DNA of 64,000 nt from an uncultured Clostridia bacterium (GTDB taxonomy: Bacteria; Bacillota; Clostridia; UBA1381), in NCBI GenBank assembly GCA_944392335.1, contig CALXWJ010000052.1:1-64000 (forward strand), read 5' to 3'. Position numbers and translations under genes: made by a program. Under the pieces are notes generated by a model. It searched no databases. It was not told the origin of the DNA and saw only the letters and a program-made list of their open reading frames with translations. Shown here piece after piece: positions 44,864 through 54,591 of this stretch; position 1 is the stretch's first letter; every line of letters starts with the position of its first letter.

Positions 44864-47140
44864 AACGGACATCTCCTTTTTATTGTGTGTTTTTATTTTT
44901 TCCGGCTTAAAACGTGTTAATCTCAATGCATTCGTAACTACGAACAAGGAACTGATACTCATTGCAAAAGCTCCGAACATGGGACTTAACAAAAGATTAA
45001 AAGCAGGGTAATAAACTCCGGCGGCAAGCGGTATCCCGATAACATTATAAAAGAATGCCCAGAAAAGATTCTCTTTTATATTTTTTACTGTCGCGCGGCT
45101 TAATTTTATCGCATTTACAACATCAAAGGGATCGCTTTTCGTTAAAACGACGTCTGCCGAATCGATGGCAATTTCGGTTCCCGCACCGATGGCAATACCC
45201 ACGTCCGCACGCGTAAGCGCCGGCGCGTCGTTGATCCCGTCGCCGATCATGATGACTTTTTTTCCGTCAGCCTGTAATTTTTGGATATGAGCATCCTTGT
45301 CGGCGGGAAGGACTTCGGAGATCACGCTGTCAAAGCCCGCTTCATTTTTTACAAATTCCGCGGCTTTTTTGTTATCTCCCGTTAACAATACCGTTTTGAT
45401 ATTCATTTTTTTAAGAGCCGAAACGGCTTTTTTAGAATTTTCCTTCAAGGTGTCGCTAAGACCCGCAATGGCGCAAAGCTTATTGTCCACAGCAAGAAAA
45501 ATCACCGTTTTTCCCAGATCATACATCTTTTCGACAGTTTTTGAATGACTGCTTATATCAATTTTATATTCATTCATCATTTTCGCGTTGCCGGCAAGAA
45601 TGACTTTGCCGTTATTGACGCACCTGATACCCATTCCGTCGAGCTCCTCATAATTTTCGGCGCTGGGGGTATCGATGTCAAGGCTTGAGACGATCGCCTG
45701 TGCAAGCGGATGTGAGGACATTTTTTCGCAAGACGCCAAATATTTTTTCGCTTCCTCTTCGGAGAGCTCCCCGCATACAACAAAATCGGTAAGTCTCGGC
45801 GTACCGTTTGTCACAGTTCCCGTTTTATCCATTACAACAATATCCGCTTTGCTCAATATTTCCAAAGCCTCGGCTGATTTTATCAGTATTCCGTAATTCG
45901 CGCCCCGTCCGGTACCGGCCATGATGGCAGTGGGCGTTGCAAGACCCAGCGCGCACGGACAGGAAATTACCAGAACGCATATAGCGCGGGACAGTGCAAA
46001 TTCCACACCCTTGCCCGCGATCAGCCATGCTGCTGCGGTTATTATCGCTATACAGATCACTATCGGAACAAAGATCCCGCTGATCTTATCCGCGAGCCTT
46101 GAAATGGGAGCCTTACCGGAGGAGGCTTCTTCAACAAGAGCGATAATTTTTGAAAGGGTTGTATCGCTTCCGACCCTTTCGCATTTTACTACAACGTATC
46201 CCGATTTGCACACGGTGGCGGTGGTCACCTTATCGCCGACGGTTTTTTCTTTAGGCATACTTTCCCCCGTAATTGCCGATTCATCAACCGTACAATTACC
46301 TTGCGTAATTTCCCCGTCGGCGGGTATTGTTTCTCCCGATCTTATAACGACCATGTCCTCTGTCCTTAATTCGGAAATTTTTATCTGTGTTTCTTTACCG
46401 TCCCTGATGACCCTCGCGGTGTCCGGCGCGAGCTTGATCAGCTTTTCGATCGCGGCCGCGGTTTTCTTTTTGGAACCTTCTTCGAGATATTTTCCGATGG
46501 AGATCAATGTGAGAATCATTGCTGATGATTCAAAATAGAGCTCGTGCGCGTATGCATGAACAATATTCATATCGTCAATGTAATATCCGTAACCGATCAT
46601 ATAGATCGCAAAAATTCCGTAAACCAAGCCCGCAGAAGACCCCAGAGCAATCAGGGAATCCATGTTCGGCGCCCGTTGGATCAGCCTTAAAAAGCCGTTT
46701 TTAAAATAGCGGCCGTTTATGATCACCACAGGCAATGTCAGCAAAAACTGAGTAAAGGCAAAAGGAAAAGGACTTTGTAAAAATCCCGGGATAGGCAGAT
46801 TTATCATGTGCCCCATGGATAAATACATCAGCAGCACCAAAAAAATTATTGACGCGATAAGACCTTTTAATTTTTCTTTATGGCCTTTTTGCTCGTTTTT
46901 GATCTCGGTTTTTTCATTTTTTTGTCCGTTATCGGTCGATTCAGCTTCATATCCCGCTTCCTCAACCGTTCTTATTATGCCCGAAATATCTAAAATATTT
47001 TCGTCAAATTCTACCATCATGGAATTTGTTAAAAGATTTACCTGAACGGATTTTACTCCGGAAAGACCGGATACCGCTTTTTCAACATGCGCGCTGCAAG
47101 CGGAGCATGTCATGTTATATACATTAAAATTTGCTTTCAT
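44657..47140 (-). CDS. copA: Copper-exporting P1B-type ATPase with an extra C-terminal chaperone domain
   Basis: An 827-residue Cu(+) pump. An N-terminal HMA domain ('NVYNMTCSACSAHVEKAVSG', CxxC) is followed by eight membrane helices with 'ISCPCALGLATP' (the CPC ion site), the phosphorylation motif 'VVMDKTGTVTNG', the nucleotide-binding 'SSHPLAQAI' and 'MIGDGINDAPALTRADVGIA'. Helices 7-8 end near residue 740. A second HMA domain ('MKIEGMSCAHCSSRVEKALN') forms the last 68 residues, an unusual place, since most CopA proteins carry HMA domains at the N-terminus only. Read opposite to the exonuclease gene. Confidence 0.95.
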   Translation of the reverse strand: MKANFNVYNMTCSACSAHVEKAVSGLSGVKSVQVNLLTNSMMVEFDENILDISGIIRTVEEAGYEAESTDNGQKNEKTEIKNEQKGHKEKLKGLIASIIFLVLLMYLSMGHMINLPIPGFLQSPFPFAFTQFLLTLPVVIINGRYFKNGFLRLIQRAPNMDSLIALGSSAGLVYGIFAIYMIGYGYYIDDMNIVHAYAHELYFESSAMILTLISIGKYLEEGSKKKTAAAIEKLIKLAPDTARVIRDGKETQIKISELRTEDMVVIRSGETIPADGEITQGNCTVDESAITGESMPKEKTVGDKVTTATVCKSGYVVVKCERVGSDTTLSKIIALVEEASSGKAPISRLADKISGIFVPIVICIAIITAAAWLIAGKGVEFALSRAICVLVISCPCALGLATPTAIMAGTGRGANYGILIKSAEALEILSKADIVVMDKTGTVTNGTPRLTDFVVCGELSEEEAKKYLASCEKMSSHPLAQAIVSSLDIDTPSAENYEELDGMGIRCVNNGKVILAGNAKMMNEYKIDISSHSKTVEKMYDLGKTVIFLAVDNKLCAIAGLSDTLKENSKKAVSALKKMNIKTVLLTGDNKKAAEFVKNEAGFDSVISEVLPADKDAHIQKLQADGKKVIMIGDGINDAPALTRADVGIAIGAGTEIAIDSADVVLTKSDPFDVVNAIKLSRATVKNIKENLFWAFFYNVIGIPLAAGVYYPAFNLLLSPMFGAFAMSISSLFVVTNALRLTRFKPEKIKTHNKKEMSVMKKTMKIEGMSCAHCSSRVEKALNEIGGVQATVNLEAKEAVITLTENVSDDVLIKAVTDAGYEVKSIS

Positions 47141-47200
47141 GTTTCCTCCTTGTTTTTTTTGATTTAAAAAATCAATTTTTAATTAAAAAAACCGACCGTA

Positions 47201-47229
47201 TTGACAACCTGCAAAAAATAATGTAGAAT
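47201..47229 (+). promoter_or_regulatory. Promoter of the exonuclease gene
   Basis: TTGACA (47201-47206), a 17-base spacer and TAGAAT (47224-47229). The start codon is at 47273. Confidence 0.7.
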
Positions 47230-47272
47230 ATACCGGAGTTTTACCAAGTTATTTTTTGATAGGAAGATTATA

Positions 47273-47911
47273 ATGAATTTTGTTGCAATTGATTTTGAAA
47301 CGGCTGCTTCTGGCCCCAACGGTGTATGCTCCATCGGTATCTGCACCGTTTTTAACAACAGGATAAGCGAACGCGGGGAAATATTGATAAAGCCCGATCC
47401 CTTTGAATTTTGCGAATACAATATAGCCATACATCATATCACTCCCGATATGGTCGAAAATGAGCCTGACTTTGCGCGTTTGTGGAGCGAGATATTCCCG
47501 TATCTTAACGACAGGCTCGTAATAGCGCGTAACGCGGAATTTGATGTGGGCGCGTTGTTAAACACCCTGGATCATTTTAATATAGAATATCCCGCGTTTG
47601 ATTATTTATGTACCGTTAAGCTGTCGCAAAAGGTATATCCCGAACTGCAAAGCCATAGATTAAACAGTCTTGCCGAAGAACTCGGCATTGAGTTCAATCA
47701 TCACAGAGCCGGAGAGGATGCTTATGTCTGTGCCGAAATTTTTTTAAAAATAATAAAGGATACGGAGCTTGTCGATCTGCATGATGCAGAAGAAAAATTA
47801 CAGATCGGAATCGGCCATGTTTTCCCCGGATGTCATGTGCCTTGTACAAAGAACAGGAAAAAACCAAGAGCTGCGGCAAAAAAGCAGGCATTGTCTGTCG
47901 GAAGCGTATGA
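47273..47911 (+). CDS. DEDDh 3'-5' exonuclease (DnaQ/Pol III epsilon-like)
   Basis: A 212-residue exonuclease. ExoI is 'FVAIDFETAASGPNG' (Asp7, Glu9), ExoII is 'VIARNAEFDVGALL' with Asp, and ExoIII is 'HHRAGEDAYVCAEIF' with the His-x4-Asp pair. It is a stand-alone proofreading or repair type rather than a polymerase domain. The C-terminal ~35 residues are basic ('NRKKPRAAAKK'). AGGAAG lies upstream of the ATG. Confidence 0.88.
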   Translation: MNFVAIDFETAASGPNGVCSIGICTVFNNRISERGEILIKPDPFEFCEYNIAIHHITPDMVENEPDFARLWSEIFPYLNDRLVIARNAEFDVGALLNTLDHFNIEYPAFDYLCTVKLSQKVYPELQSHRLNSLAEELGIEFNHHRAGEDAYVCAEIFLKIIKDTELVDLHDAEEKLQIGIGHVFPGCHVPCTKNRKKPRAAAKKQALSVGSV

Positions 47912-48074
47912 TCCCTTTTTTTAATATATACCTTGGGGCATGTATATCATAGCAGCTATATTATAGCATTTTAAAGGAAAAAATGCAAGTTTTTTTTTGG
48001 ATTTAAATTTACCCGGACTAGCGTACGTCAATAAAAAATATTTCAAAAAAATACAAAAGGGGTTGTTGCATGAA

Positions 48075-50117
48075 ATGGATAAGATCAAAGAAATACTGAA
48101 AAAAATGACGTTTGAACAAAAAGCGGCAATGCTGACCGGAAAAGGCAGCTACACCACCGGCTTTGAGGAATTGCAGGTCCCGTCGGTGCATGTAATCGAC
48201 GGCCCCAACGGCATAAGAAAAGGAAAATACATAAAGGAGGGCGGCGGAGTCTGCATCCCCTGTGCCGCGCTGCTTGGTGCAAGCTGGGATAAAAATGCGG
48301 TTTTTTTTGCGGGAAAGGTTTTGGGTGCTGACTGCATAAATGAAAATGAGGCGCTTTTGCTCGCCCCGGGAGTAAATATGAAGAGGACGCCCTACTGCGG
48401 CAGAAATTTTGAATATTATTCTGAAGACCCTGTTTTATCCGGAGAGCTGGGCGCGGCTTTCATAAACGGGCTGGACAGCATGGGAATAGGCGCAAGCCTG
48501 AAGCACTATGCAATGAACAATCAGGAGCTTGACAGGGTGTTTATAAACGCGGATGTTGACGAAAGAACAATGAGGGAATATTATCTTAAGGTTTTTGAGA
48601 TAGTTTTAAAAAATTCAAAACCAGACATGGTTATGAATTCATATAATAAGGTGTGCGGGATATGGGCGTCGGAAAACAAATATCTGCTTACCGACATTCT
48701 GAGAGGTGAATTTAAATTTGAAGGGCTTGTTATTTCCGATTGGGGTTCGGTCCATGATATTTCAAAGAGCGTTCACGCGGGACTTGATTTACAGATGCCT
48801 TATAATAAAGATATTGAGGCACAATTAAAACAGGGGCTTGAAAAAGGTACTGTTACAATGGAGGATATAGACCGGGCGGTAACAAATGTTTTAAAGTTTG
48901 TGTTTAAAAGAGCGGATAAAAAAGAGGATCTCGGTAATATACGTTCAAAACAGCATGAAAACGCGCGAAAACTTGCGGCTGAGGGTATGGTACTGTTAAA
49001 AAATGACGATAATGCTTTGCCGGTCAGCGGAAAAAAATATAAAAAGCTCGCAGTGTACGGTCAGCATGCCGAAAAACCCGTAATATGCGGCTCGGGAAGC
49101 GCAAGAATGACAATTCCCGAAAAATATACCGACGCGCCGATTGATTTTATAAGACAATATGCAATGGAAGAAAATATAGAACTGACATATGCGGCTTTAA
49201 ATGATGAAAAATATATTGGGGCTGAAATTGTAGGCAGTATCAATTCCATGAAGAAAAACGATGTTGACTTGATTATTGTTTTCGCGGGAGATAATTACGG
49301 TGCCGAAACCGAAACTGAATATTGGGACAGAGACAGTCTTATATTGCCTAATTACATAAACGGGATGATACGTTCTGCCTGCGAGGCATGTGATAACGTG
49401 GTTGTTGTATTTAATACCGCAAGCGCGGTTGTGCCGCTGAGATGGCAGGATGAAATAAAAGGCGCCGTTACGATGTGGTATCCGGGAGAGGGCGGCGGAA
49501 AAGCCATTGCCGATATCCTTTTCGGAAAAACGAATCCAAGCGGAAAGCTTTCAGAGACTTTTGCGTTAAAGGCAAGAGAGGACATGGATGTGTGCGGCGA
49601 CAAATACAAAACATGGTATAAAGAAGGAATGTTTGCAGGCTACAGGTATTATGACGAGCATCCCGAGGAGGTATGGTTCCCCTTCGGGCACGGCCTTTCA
49701 TATACAAGTTTTGAATACAGCGATATGAAGCTTAGCAAGAATTTTTCCGACAGGGAAGAAGATAGCTTTACGGTAAGCTTTAAGGTAAAAAATACCGGCG
49801 GTATATTCGGAAAAGAGACGGTGCAGCTGTATATCGGACAGATAAACAGCATTGTGACACGCCCGAAAAAAGAACTCAAGAGGTTTGAAAAGCTCGGACT
49901 GGAGCCGGGAGAGGAAAAGACTGTTGAATTTACTGTCAGCCATTGCGATCTTGCATATTATAACATTTGCCTGAAGCAGTGGCACACAGAGAGCGGAACG
50001 TATGAGATAATGGCGGGCGCGTCGGCCGGCGATATACGCTTAAAGGAACAGTATAAGATCAAATATGACAGCGATTATACAATAGGCGCGCCGAAGGGCA
50101 GACTGACGATGGCATAA
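48075..50117 (+). CDS. Glycoside hydrolase family 3 beta-glycosidase
   Basis: A 680-residue cytoplasmic GH3 enzyme (no signal peptide). The N-terminal barrel carries the catalytic Asp in 'LVISDWGSVHDISKSVHAGL'; the alpha/beta-sandwich domain holds 'EGMVLLKNDDNALPVSG' and 'VFAGDNYGAETETE'; the C-terminal fibronectin-like domain follows 'WFPFGHGLSYTSFEYSD'. Beta-glucosidase is the usual activity, but beta-xylosidase cannot be excluded. The start at 48075 has AAAAGGGG 12 bases upstream; the frame opens at 47997. It is followed by a terminator. Confidence 0.9.
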   Translation: MDKIKEILKKMTFEQKAAMLTGKGSYTTGFEELQVPSVHVIDGPNGIRKGKYIKEGGGVCIPCAALLGASWDKNAVFFAGKVLGADCINENEALLLAPGVNMKRTPYCGRNFEYYSEDPVLSGELGAAFINGLDSMGIGASLKHYAMNNQELDRVFINADVDERTMREYYLKVFEIVLKNSKPDMVMNSYNKVCGIWASENKYLLTDILRGEFKFEGLVISDWGSVHDISKSVHAGLDLQMPYNKDIEAQLKQGLEKGTVTMEDIDRAVTNVLKFVFKRADKKEDLGNIRSKQHENARKLAAEGMVLLKNDDNALPVSGKKYKKLAVYGQHAEKPVICGSGSARMTIPEKYTDAPIDFIRQYAMEENIELTYAALNDEKYIGAEIVGSINSMKKNDVDLIIVFAGDNYGAETETEYWDRDSLILPNYINGMIRSACEACDNVVVVFNTASAVVPLRWQDEIKGAVTMWYPGEGGGKAIADILFGKTNPSGKLSETFALKAREDMDVCGDKYKTWYKEGMFAGYRYYDEHPEEVWFPFGHGLSYTSFEYSDMKLSKNFSDREEDSFTVSFKVKNTGGIFGKETVQLYIGQINSIVTRPKKELKRFEKLGLEPGEEKTVEFTVSHCDLAYYNICLKQWHTESGTYEIMAGASAGDIRLKEQYKIKYDSDYTIGAPKGRLTMA

Positions 50118-50122
50118 AAATA

Positions 50123-50153
50123 AGGCTTTGGGGATTTTCCTCAAAGCCTGTTT
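50123..50153 (+). terminator. Terminator after the GH3 gene
   Basis: AGGCTTTG (50123-50130) pairs with CAAAGCCT (50142-50149), followed by GTTTT. Confidence 0.82.
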
Positions 50154-50217
50154 TAGCCTAAAAAGCAGGGATGTAAAAGACGGACGCGGTACTTGGCCGC
50201 GGTCTCATGCCGGGCCC

Positions 50218-51078
50218 TTATTTTGTGCTGTTTAAAAAGGAGGATATTTTATCCATGCTTTGCTTTGCGTCCCTTGTGCCAAGATCATATATCCTTTGAA
50301 GCTTTTGGGGATCTTTTTCCATTCTGCCGATCTCTATCGGGCGTGACGGACGCACAACAAGGGCTATGCCCTTTTGTTCGTATTCCATGAGCCTTTGTAC
50401 CGAAGAGTTATACATTTCATGGCGTTTTTTTAACTTTTCTCTAAATTCGGGATATTTTTTGTAACACGTATTTATCAAAAAAGATGACATTGGCTTTTTT
50501 CTGTAATCGATGTCACGGGTAAGGATGACGATTATCCTGTCATAACCCATATCCAGCAGCTTTTTATATGGGATACTGTCGGTAACACCTCCGTCCAGAT
50601 ATAATCGGGAGCCTATTTTTACGGGCTTTGAAACAAAGGGCATGGAAGCGGACGCGCGCAGCACGTCCATTTGTTCAAAAACATTTGTTATCCTGACATA
50701 TTCGGTGTTTCCGGTGGAAATGTTTGTGATCACGGCATAAAAGGGTGTGCCGGATGCCATAAAGGTATCATTGTCGAAAACGTCCAGCGTGAAGGGAACG
50801 GTGTTGTATGCAAAATCAGTGTTTATCAGATTCCCTGTTTTTAACAGGGAGCCGATACCCATATATCTTTTATCGCCGTTATATTTTTGACTGTAGCGAA
50901 GAGAGCGGCCCTTTTGCTTTGACAGAAAGTTGGCTCCGAAAAGAGCTCCCGCGGACACACCGATGATCCCGTCAAAACTGATCCCGTTATCGAGAAAGGT
51001 ATCCAAAACCCCCGAAGTATACATTCCGCGCATGGCTCCGCCCTCCAAAACAAGTCCGGTTTTCATTGTATTGCTCAT
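50218..51078 (-). CDS. Patatin-like phospholipase
   Basis: A 286-residue patatin-family lipid acyl hydrolase. The oxyanion loop is 'LVLEGGAMRGMYTSGVLD', the nucleophile elbow is 'GIIGVSAGALFGANF' (G-x-S-x-G), and the catalytic aspartate is in 'LYLDGGVTDSIPYKKL' (DGG). The layout matches the YjjU subgroup of bacteria. No signal peptide; it acts in the cytoplasm. Start ATG at 51078 is close to AAAGGA; ATG 51066 ('MKTGLVLEGG') is an equally possible start. Confidence 0.88.
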   Translation of the reverse strand: MSNTMKTGLVLEGGAMRGMYTSGVLDTFLDNGISFDGIIGVSAGALFGANFLSKQKGRSLRYSQKYNGDKRYMGIGSLLKTGNLINTDFAYNTVPFTLDVFDNDTFMASGTPFYAVITNISTGNTEYVRITNVFEQMDVLRASASMPFVSKPVKIGSRLYLDGGVTDSIPYKKLLDMGYDRIIVILTRDIDYRKKPMSSFLINTCYKKYPEFREKLKKRHEMYNSSVQRLMEYEQKGIALVVRPSRPIEIGRMEKDPQKLQRIYDLGTRDAKQSMDKISSFLNSTK

Positions 51079-51511
51079 ATCCTTTCAAAATGGTATGTGT
51101 TTTTTCTGATATAATTTTTACAATAGTATTATAGCATAGTTTAATATATTTTTCAATATTATTGGTTTTAAATCGGAAAAAAATAAAATAATGATATAAT
51201 CTCCCGCTGAAACGCTGTGGAGCAAGCGCCCTTTGCCGGTTGCAATCGTCGCCGGTCTCATTTCAAACAAGCTTGATAGAGTATTGCCCCGGTTTAAATA
51301 AAAACATTGCGGTAAAATGACAATAAATAATACGGCGTTGTGTAAAACAGAATAGAAAGAAGAATTTATATACATATTATTATTAAGGACATTAAAAATA
51401 TCAAATTTTTTTCTGCCGGTGCGGGATCAACATACCGGTGAGCTGATCAAGTAATTTTATCGGGTTTTTAATAAATATATTGATTTTTGAATATAAGGCG
51501 GGCGGCAATAA
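51079..51511. other. 433-base gap, GC-rich island but no gene recognised
   Basis: AT-rich DNA containing a GC-rich island at about 51203-51300 behind a TATAAT (51195-51200), with direct GCCGGT repeats and small inverted pairs, and a second island at 51413-51470 (CCGGT/ACCGG, GATCA/TGATC). I could not build one consistent RNA fold and recognise no riboswitch class. Confidence 0.4.
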
Positions 51512-51715
51512 ATGGAGATTTTAATATTTTGTTTTATAGTATCGTTTATTCTTTTATATTATATATTTTTCAAGATCATCCCGGTCATTGAAGGATGCAG
51601 ATATATACAAATGGAAATAAAAAGATCCTTCAGTGAACAGGAAAAGGAAAAATGGAAGCGAAAAAGACGAAAGCTGATCCTAACGCTGATCCCTTTTGTG
51701 GGACTTTTCAGATAA
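51512..51715 (+). CDS. Small single-helix membrane protein
   Basis: A 67-residue protein with an N-terminal membrane segment ('LIFCFIVSFILLYYIFFKI') and a very basic second half ('EQEKEKWKRKRRKLILTL') ending in a short hydrophobic stretch. The ribosome site (GGCGG) is modest. A small hairpin with T residues follows at 51750-51768. Function unknown. Confidence 0.55.
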   Translation: MEILIFCFIVSFILLYYIFFKIIPVIEGCRYIQMEIKRSFSEQEKEKWKRKRRKLILTLIPFVGLFR

Positions 51716-51865
51716 GATCCGGGCCGGGGCAGACTGATAGGTAAAAATACCGGTTTGCCGGCTCTTTTTTTATACTTTGCAGGTATTTTGCAATATATGC
51801 CAAAAAAATTTATTTTACCAAGGAGTATTTAAAAATTAAATTACAACAAAAAATAACAAAATCTA

Positions 51866-51894
51866 TTGACTAAAAAAGTTAAATGTAATATAAT
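51866..51894 (+). promoter_or_regulatory. Promoter of secD-secF
   Basis: TTGACT (51866-51871), a 17-base spacer and TATAAT (51889-51894), with the start codon at 51937. Confidence 0.82.
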
Positions 51895-51936
51895 ATTAAA
51901 GTATGTAAAAAATTTTTACGGAAAGGAAGAGAAAAC

Positions 51937-53514
51937 ATGAAGAAAAAGAGTATTATTATTCTTGCACTTATGGTCGTGATAGCCATCGTGCTGAATTATG
52001 TTGCTTTTATGGGATTTACCATAGGCGATTTCAGATATGACAGCTTATTCGGCGATAATGTGTTTGGTAATAAGGAAACTGTAACGCAGAACGCGGACGA
52101 GGCTCAGGACACACAAACTGAAGCAACAGCCGAACCGGAAGAAAGCAGCACGACAGAAACAGCTGGCACAGCCGGGGAAGACGCGGCAGACGCCACAGCC
52201 TCACCGCGGGAGAGTGAAGAAGCTGTCGTGGACGATGAGGCTTCCGCAGACGGGGCTGTTACGGAGGAGACGGCCGCAGCCGAAACATCAGAGGATACAC
52301 AGGAAGCTGACGAAAGTGACGAGACGCCGGCAGCTGTTGATAACGGAAGGATAAGAAAGGGTATCGACCTTGCCGGGGGCTCTGTAATATCCTTTGAAGT
52401 TGATGAAGAAAGCGAGGATTATGATCCGAGCCTGCTTACGGAGGAAAACATGGACGTCGTAGAGGCAATATTCTCAACACGACTGACCGCGGCCGGATAT
52501 ACCGAGGCAAGGATATCAAGAGGAGAGCTGGGACAGATCACAGTTGAAATCCCGTCGGTATTTGATACGGACAGCGCGGCAAGCCTGCTGGGCTCCACCG
52601 CGAGGCTGACATTTGTTGACGCGGACGGCAACACCGTCCTTGACGGGGCAACAGATATTGAAAACGCGGAGCACAGATACGGACAGGTATCAAGCGGAGG
52701 TACCGCTGAGGATTATGTGGAGCTTACATTGACGGCCGATGCGGTAAGCAAGTTTGCGGACGCGACCGAAAAGGCAGCCGCCGCTGCTTCGGAGGGTAAA
52801 AATTATATCGCCATCATGATGGACGATACCGTTATCTCGGCGCCGATGGTATCATCGAGAATTGATTCGGAGACATGTGTTATTTCAGGTGATTTTACAT
52901 CAGAAACGGCAAATGAGCTTGCAAACCAGATAAAATCGGGCGCACTGCCCTTTGATATGAAGATAACATCTCAGGAAACAATCGGCGCGGAGCTTGGTGC
53001 GGACGCGCTTCCCACATCGCTGATCGCTGCCCTGTTAGGTATTCTGGTGGTTATGATCTTTATGGTGTTCAGATATAGGATATCCGGGCTTCTTGCAGAT
53101 CTGGCGCTTTTGTATTATATAGGCATTATAGCATTGGTATTGGGTATTCTGAGAGTAAACCTAAGCCTTTCGGGTATTGCCGGTATCGTATTGTCAATAG
53201 GTATGGCAGTGGACGCGAATGTCATCATATTTGAAAGAATGAAAGAGGAATTAAGGCTTGGAAAGACTATCAAGGCTACTGTTGAGACAAGCTTCCATAA
53301 AGCGTTTACAGCAATCCTTGACTCTAATGTCACAACAATAATTACCTGCGTGGTTCTTTATCTGACCGGTATCGGAACGGTAACGGGCTTCGCTGTAACA
53401 TTGGGCTTGGGCGTTATTGTAAGTATGTTTACGGCTATAGTTGTTACAAAATTCCTTTTAAAGCAGCTTGTTCATCTTAATATAAAGAACCGTAACGCAT
53501 TATGTGCTAAATAA
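51937..53514 (+). CDS. secD: Protein translocase subunit SecD
   Basis: The 525-residue export motor subunit uses the proton gradient to pull secreted proteins across the membrane. After the first membrane helix (residues ~5-25) comes an unusual low-complexity segment (about 45-140), almost only E, A, T, D and S. Then 'KGIDLAGGSVISFEVDE' and the outside P1 domain, and from residue ~355 five membrane helices with 'MAVDANVIIFERMKEEL', a SecD hallmark. GGAAAGGA precedes the ATG. Encoded 16 bases before secF. Confidence 0.93.
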   Translation: MKKKSIIILALMVVIAIVLNYVAFMGFTIGDFRYDSLFGDNVFGNKETVTQNADEAQDTQTEATAEPEESSTTETAGTAGEDAADATASPRESEEAVVDDEASADGAVTEETAAAETSEDTQEADESDETPAAVDNGRIRKGIDLAGGSVISFEVDEESEDYDPSLLTEENMDVVEAIFSTRLTAAGYTEARISRGELGQITVEIPSVFDTDSAASLLGSTARLTFVDADGNTVLDGATDIENAEHRYGQVSSGGTAEDYVELTLTADAVSKFADATEKAAAAASEGKNYIAIMMDDTVISAPMVSSRIDSETCVISGDFTSETANELANQIKSGALPFDMKITSQETIGAELGADALPTSLIAALLGILVVMIFMVFRYRISGLLADLALLYYIGIIALVLGILRVNLSLSGIAGIVLSIGMAVDANVIIFERMKEELRLGKTIKATVETSFHKAFTAILDSNVTTIITCVVLYLTGIGTVTGFAVTLGLGVIVSMFTAIVVTKFLLKQLVHLNIKNRNALCAK

Positions 53515-53530
53515 GAGGAGGTAAGGAATA

Positions 53531-54436
53531 ATGAAAACTTTGCAAGTAACAAAAAATAAAACAAAAACCTTGCTTGTTCCATTGGCAATTATTGTTATCG
53601 GTATTGTAATGTTCTTTATTAAAGGCTTTAACTTTGACATTGAATTTCTCGGCGGTATAAGAATGGAAGTTGCAATGGAAGGTACGGTAAATACAAGTGA
53701 GATATCGGATTATCTTGAACAGGAGACCGGTGTAGACCCGATTATCGTTCAGACTACCTCTTCCGGTATAAGCATAAAAACACAGCCTATTGAAGAGGAA
53801 GTAAAAAACCAGATATTTGAAAAATTACAGGAAAAATACGGTCTTGAGGATGACGCGCTGCTTTCGGTGAGCTCGGCTTCGGCAAGCTACGGGAAGCAGA
53901 CACAGGCTAAAACCGCTTTGTATACATTGATCGCGATGCTTTGTATCCTGATATACATTGCTATAAGATTTGAATGGCGTTCAGCTGTTATGGCGATCAT
54001 TTCGCTGTTTGTAAATATACTTGTTATGATGGCCGTATACGCGATATTCCAAATCCCTTTGAACACAACGTTCATTGCGGCAATGCTTACCGTTGTCGGA
54101 TATTCAATCAATGATACCATCGTTATATTTGACCGTATCAGAGAGAATATGAGAGGATATAATCCCAAAAAGAACGGAACGGTATCGGAGGTTGTCAATA
54201 TGAGTATAAACGAATGTATAGGACGTACCATCGGTACATCTTTTACAACGTTGGTTACGATCTTATTGCTCTACATCATAGGTGTTTCGGCAGTTAAAGA
54301 ATTTGCCCTGCCTTTGCTGATCGGTATCGCGTGCGGAACATTTACTTCAATGTTCGTGGCAACACCTTTCTGGGGCGCGTGGAAAGACGCTGAAATGGAA
54401 GCAAAAGCTGCCGCAAGGACCGCAAAGAAAAAATAA
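53531..54436 (+). CDS. secF: Protein translocase subunit SecF
   Basis: The 301-residue partner of SecD with six membrane helices. 'FNFDIEFLGGIRMEVAM' (the SecF opening), 'VVGYSINDTIVIFDRIREN' and 'CIGRTIGTSFTTL' are family hallmarks. GAGGAGG lies upstream. It ends with a strong terminator. Confidence 0.95.
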   Translation: MKTLQVTKNKTKTLLVPLAIIVIGIVMFFIKGFNFDIEFLGGIRMEVAMEGTVNTSEISDYLEQETGVDPIIVQTTSSGISIKTQPIEEEVKNQIFEKLQEKYGLEDDALLSVSSASASYGKQTQAKTALYTLIAMLCILIYIAIRFEWRSAVMAIISLFVNILVMMAVYAIFQIPLNTTFIAAMLTVVGYSINDTIVIFDRIRENMRGYNPKKNGTVSEVVNMSINECIGRTIGTSFTTLVTILLLYIIGVSAVKEFALPLLIGIACGTFTSMFVATPFWGAWKDAEMEAKAAARTAKKK

Positions 54437-54454
54437 TTAAATTATCGTATGATC

Positions 54455-54484
54455 CACCGCGGAATCGTATTCCGCGGTGTTTTT
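54455..54484 (+). terminator. Terminator after secF
   Basis: CACCGCGGA (54455-54463) pairs with TCCGCGGTG (54471-54479), followed by five T residues. Confidence 0.92.
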
Positions 54485-54499
54485 ATGTCCTAAACAAAA

Positions 54500-54590
54500 A
54501 TATCTATCTCATCACTTAATTCCAATTAGCCGGAATAAAAACCCTTCCCGCCGCTCTTTTTGGGGGCTTATATCGTTTTGATGCCGCGCG
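54500..54590 (+). repeat. Partial copy of the dispersed repeat module
   Basis: The segment with 'TCCAATTAGCCGGAATA' followed by 'AAACCCTTCCCGC' equals the middle of the module found in full at 55145-55240 and 55380-55475. The 'TTAAGGGG' palindrome ends are missing. Confidence 0.7.
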
Positions 54591-54591
54591 G

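Noticed and set aside
45921-46538. 205-residue plus-strand frame opposite copA
   Set aside because: A mirror of the copA coding sequence; no ribosome site and no family likeness.
51203-51310. GC-rich island before the small membrane protein as a riboswitch
   Set aside because: Repeats and short pairs are there, but no single stable fold could be built on either strand and no class marks were seen.
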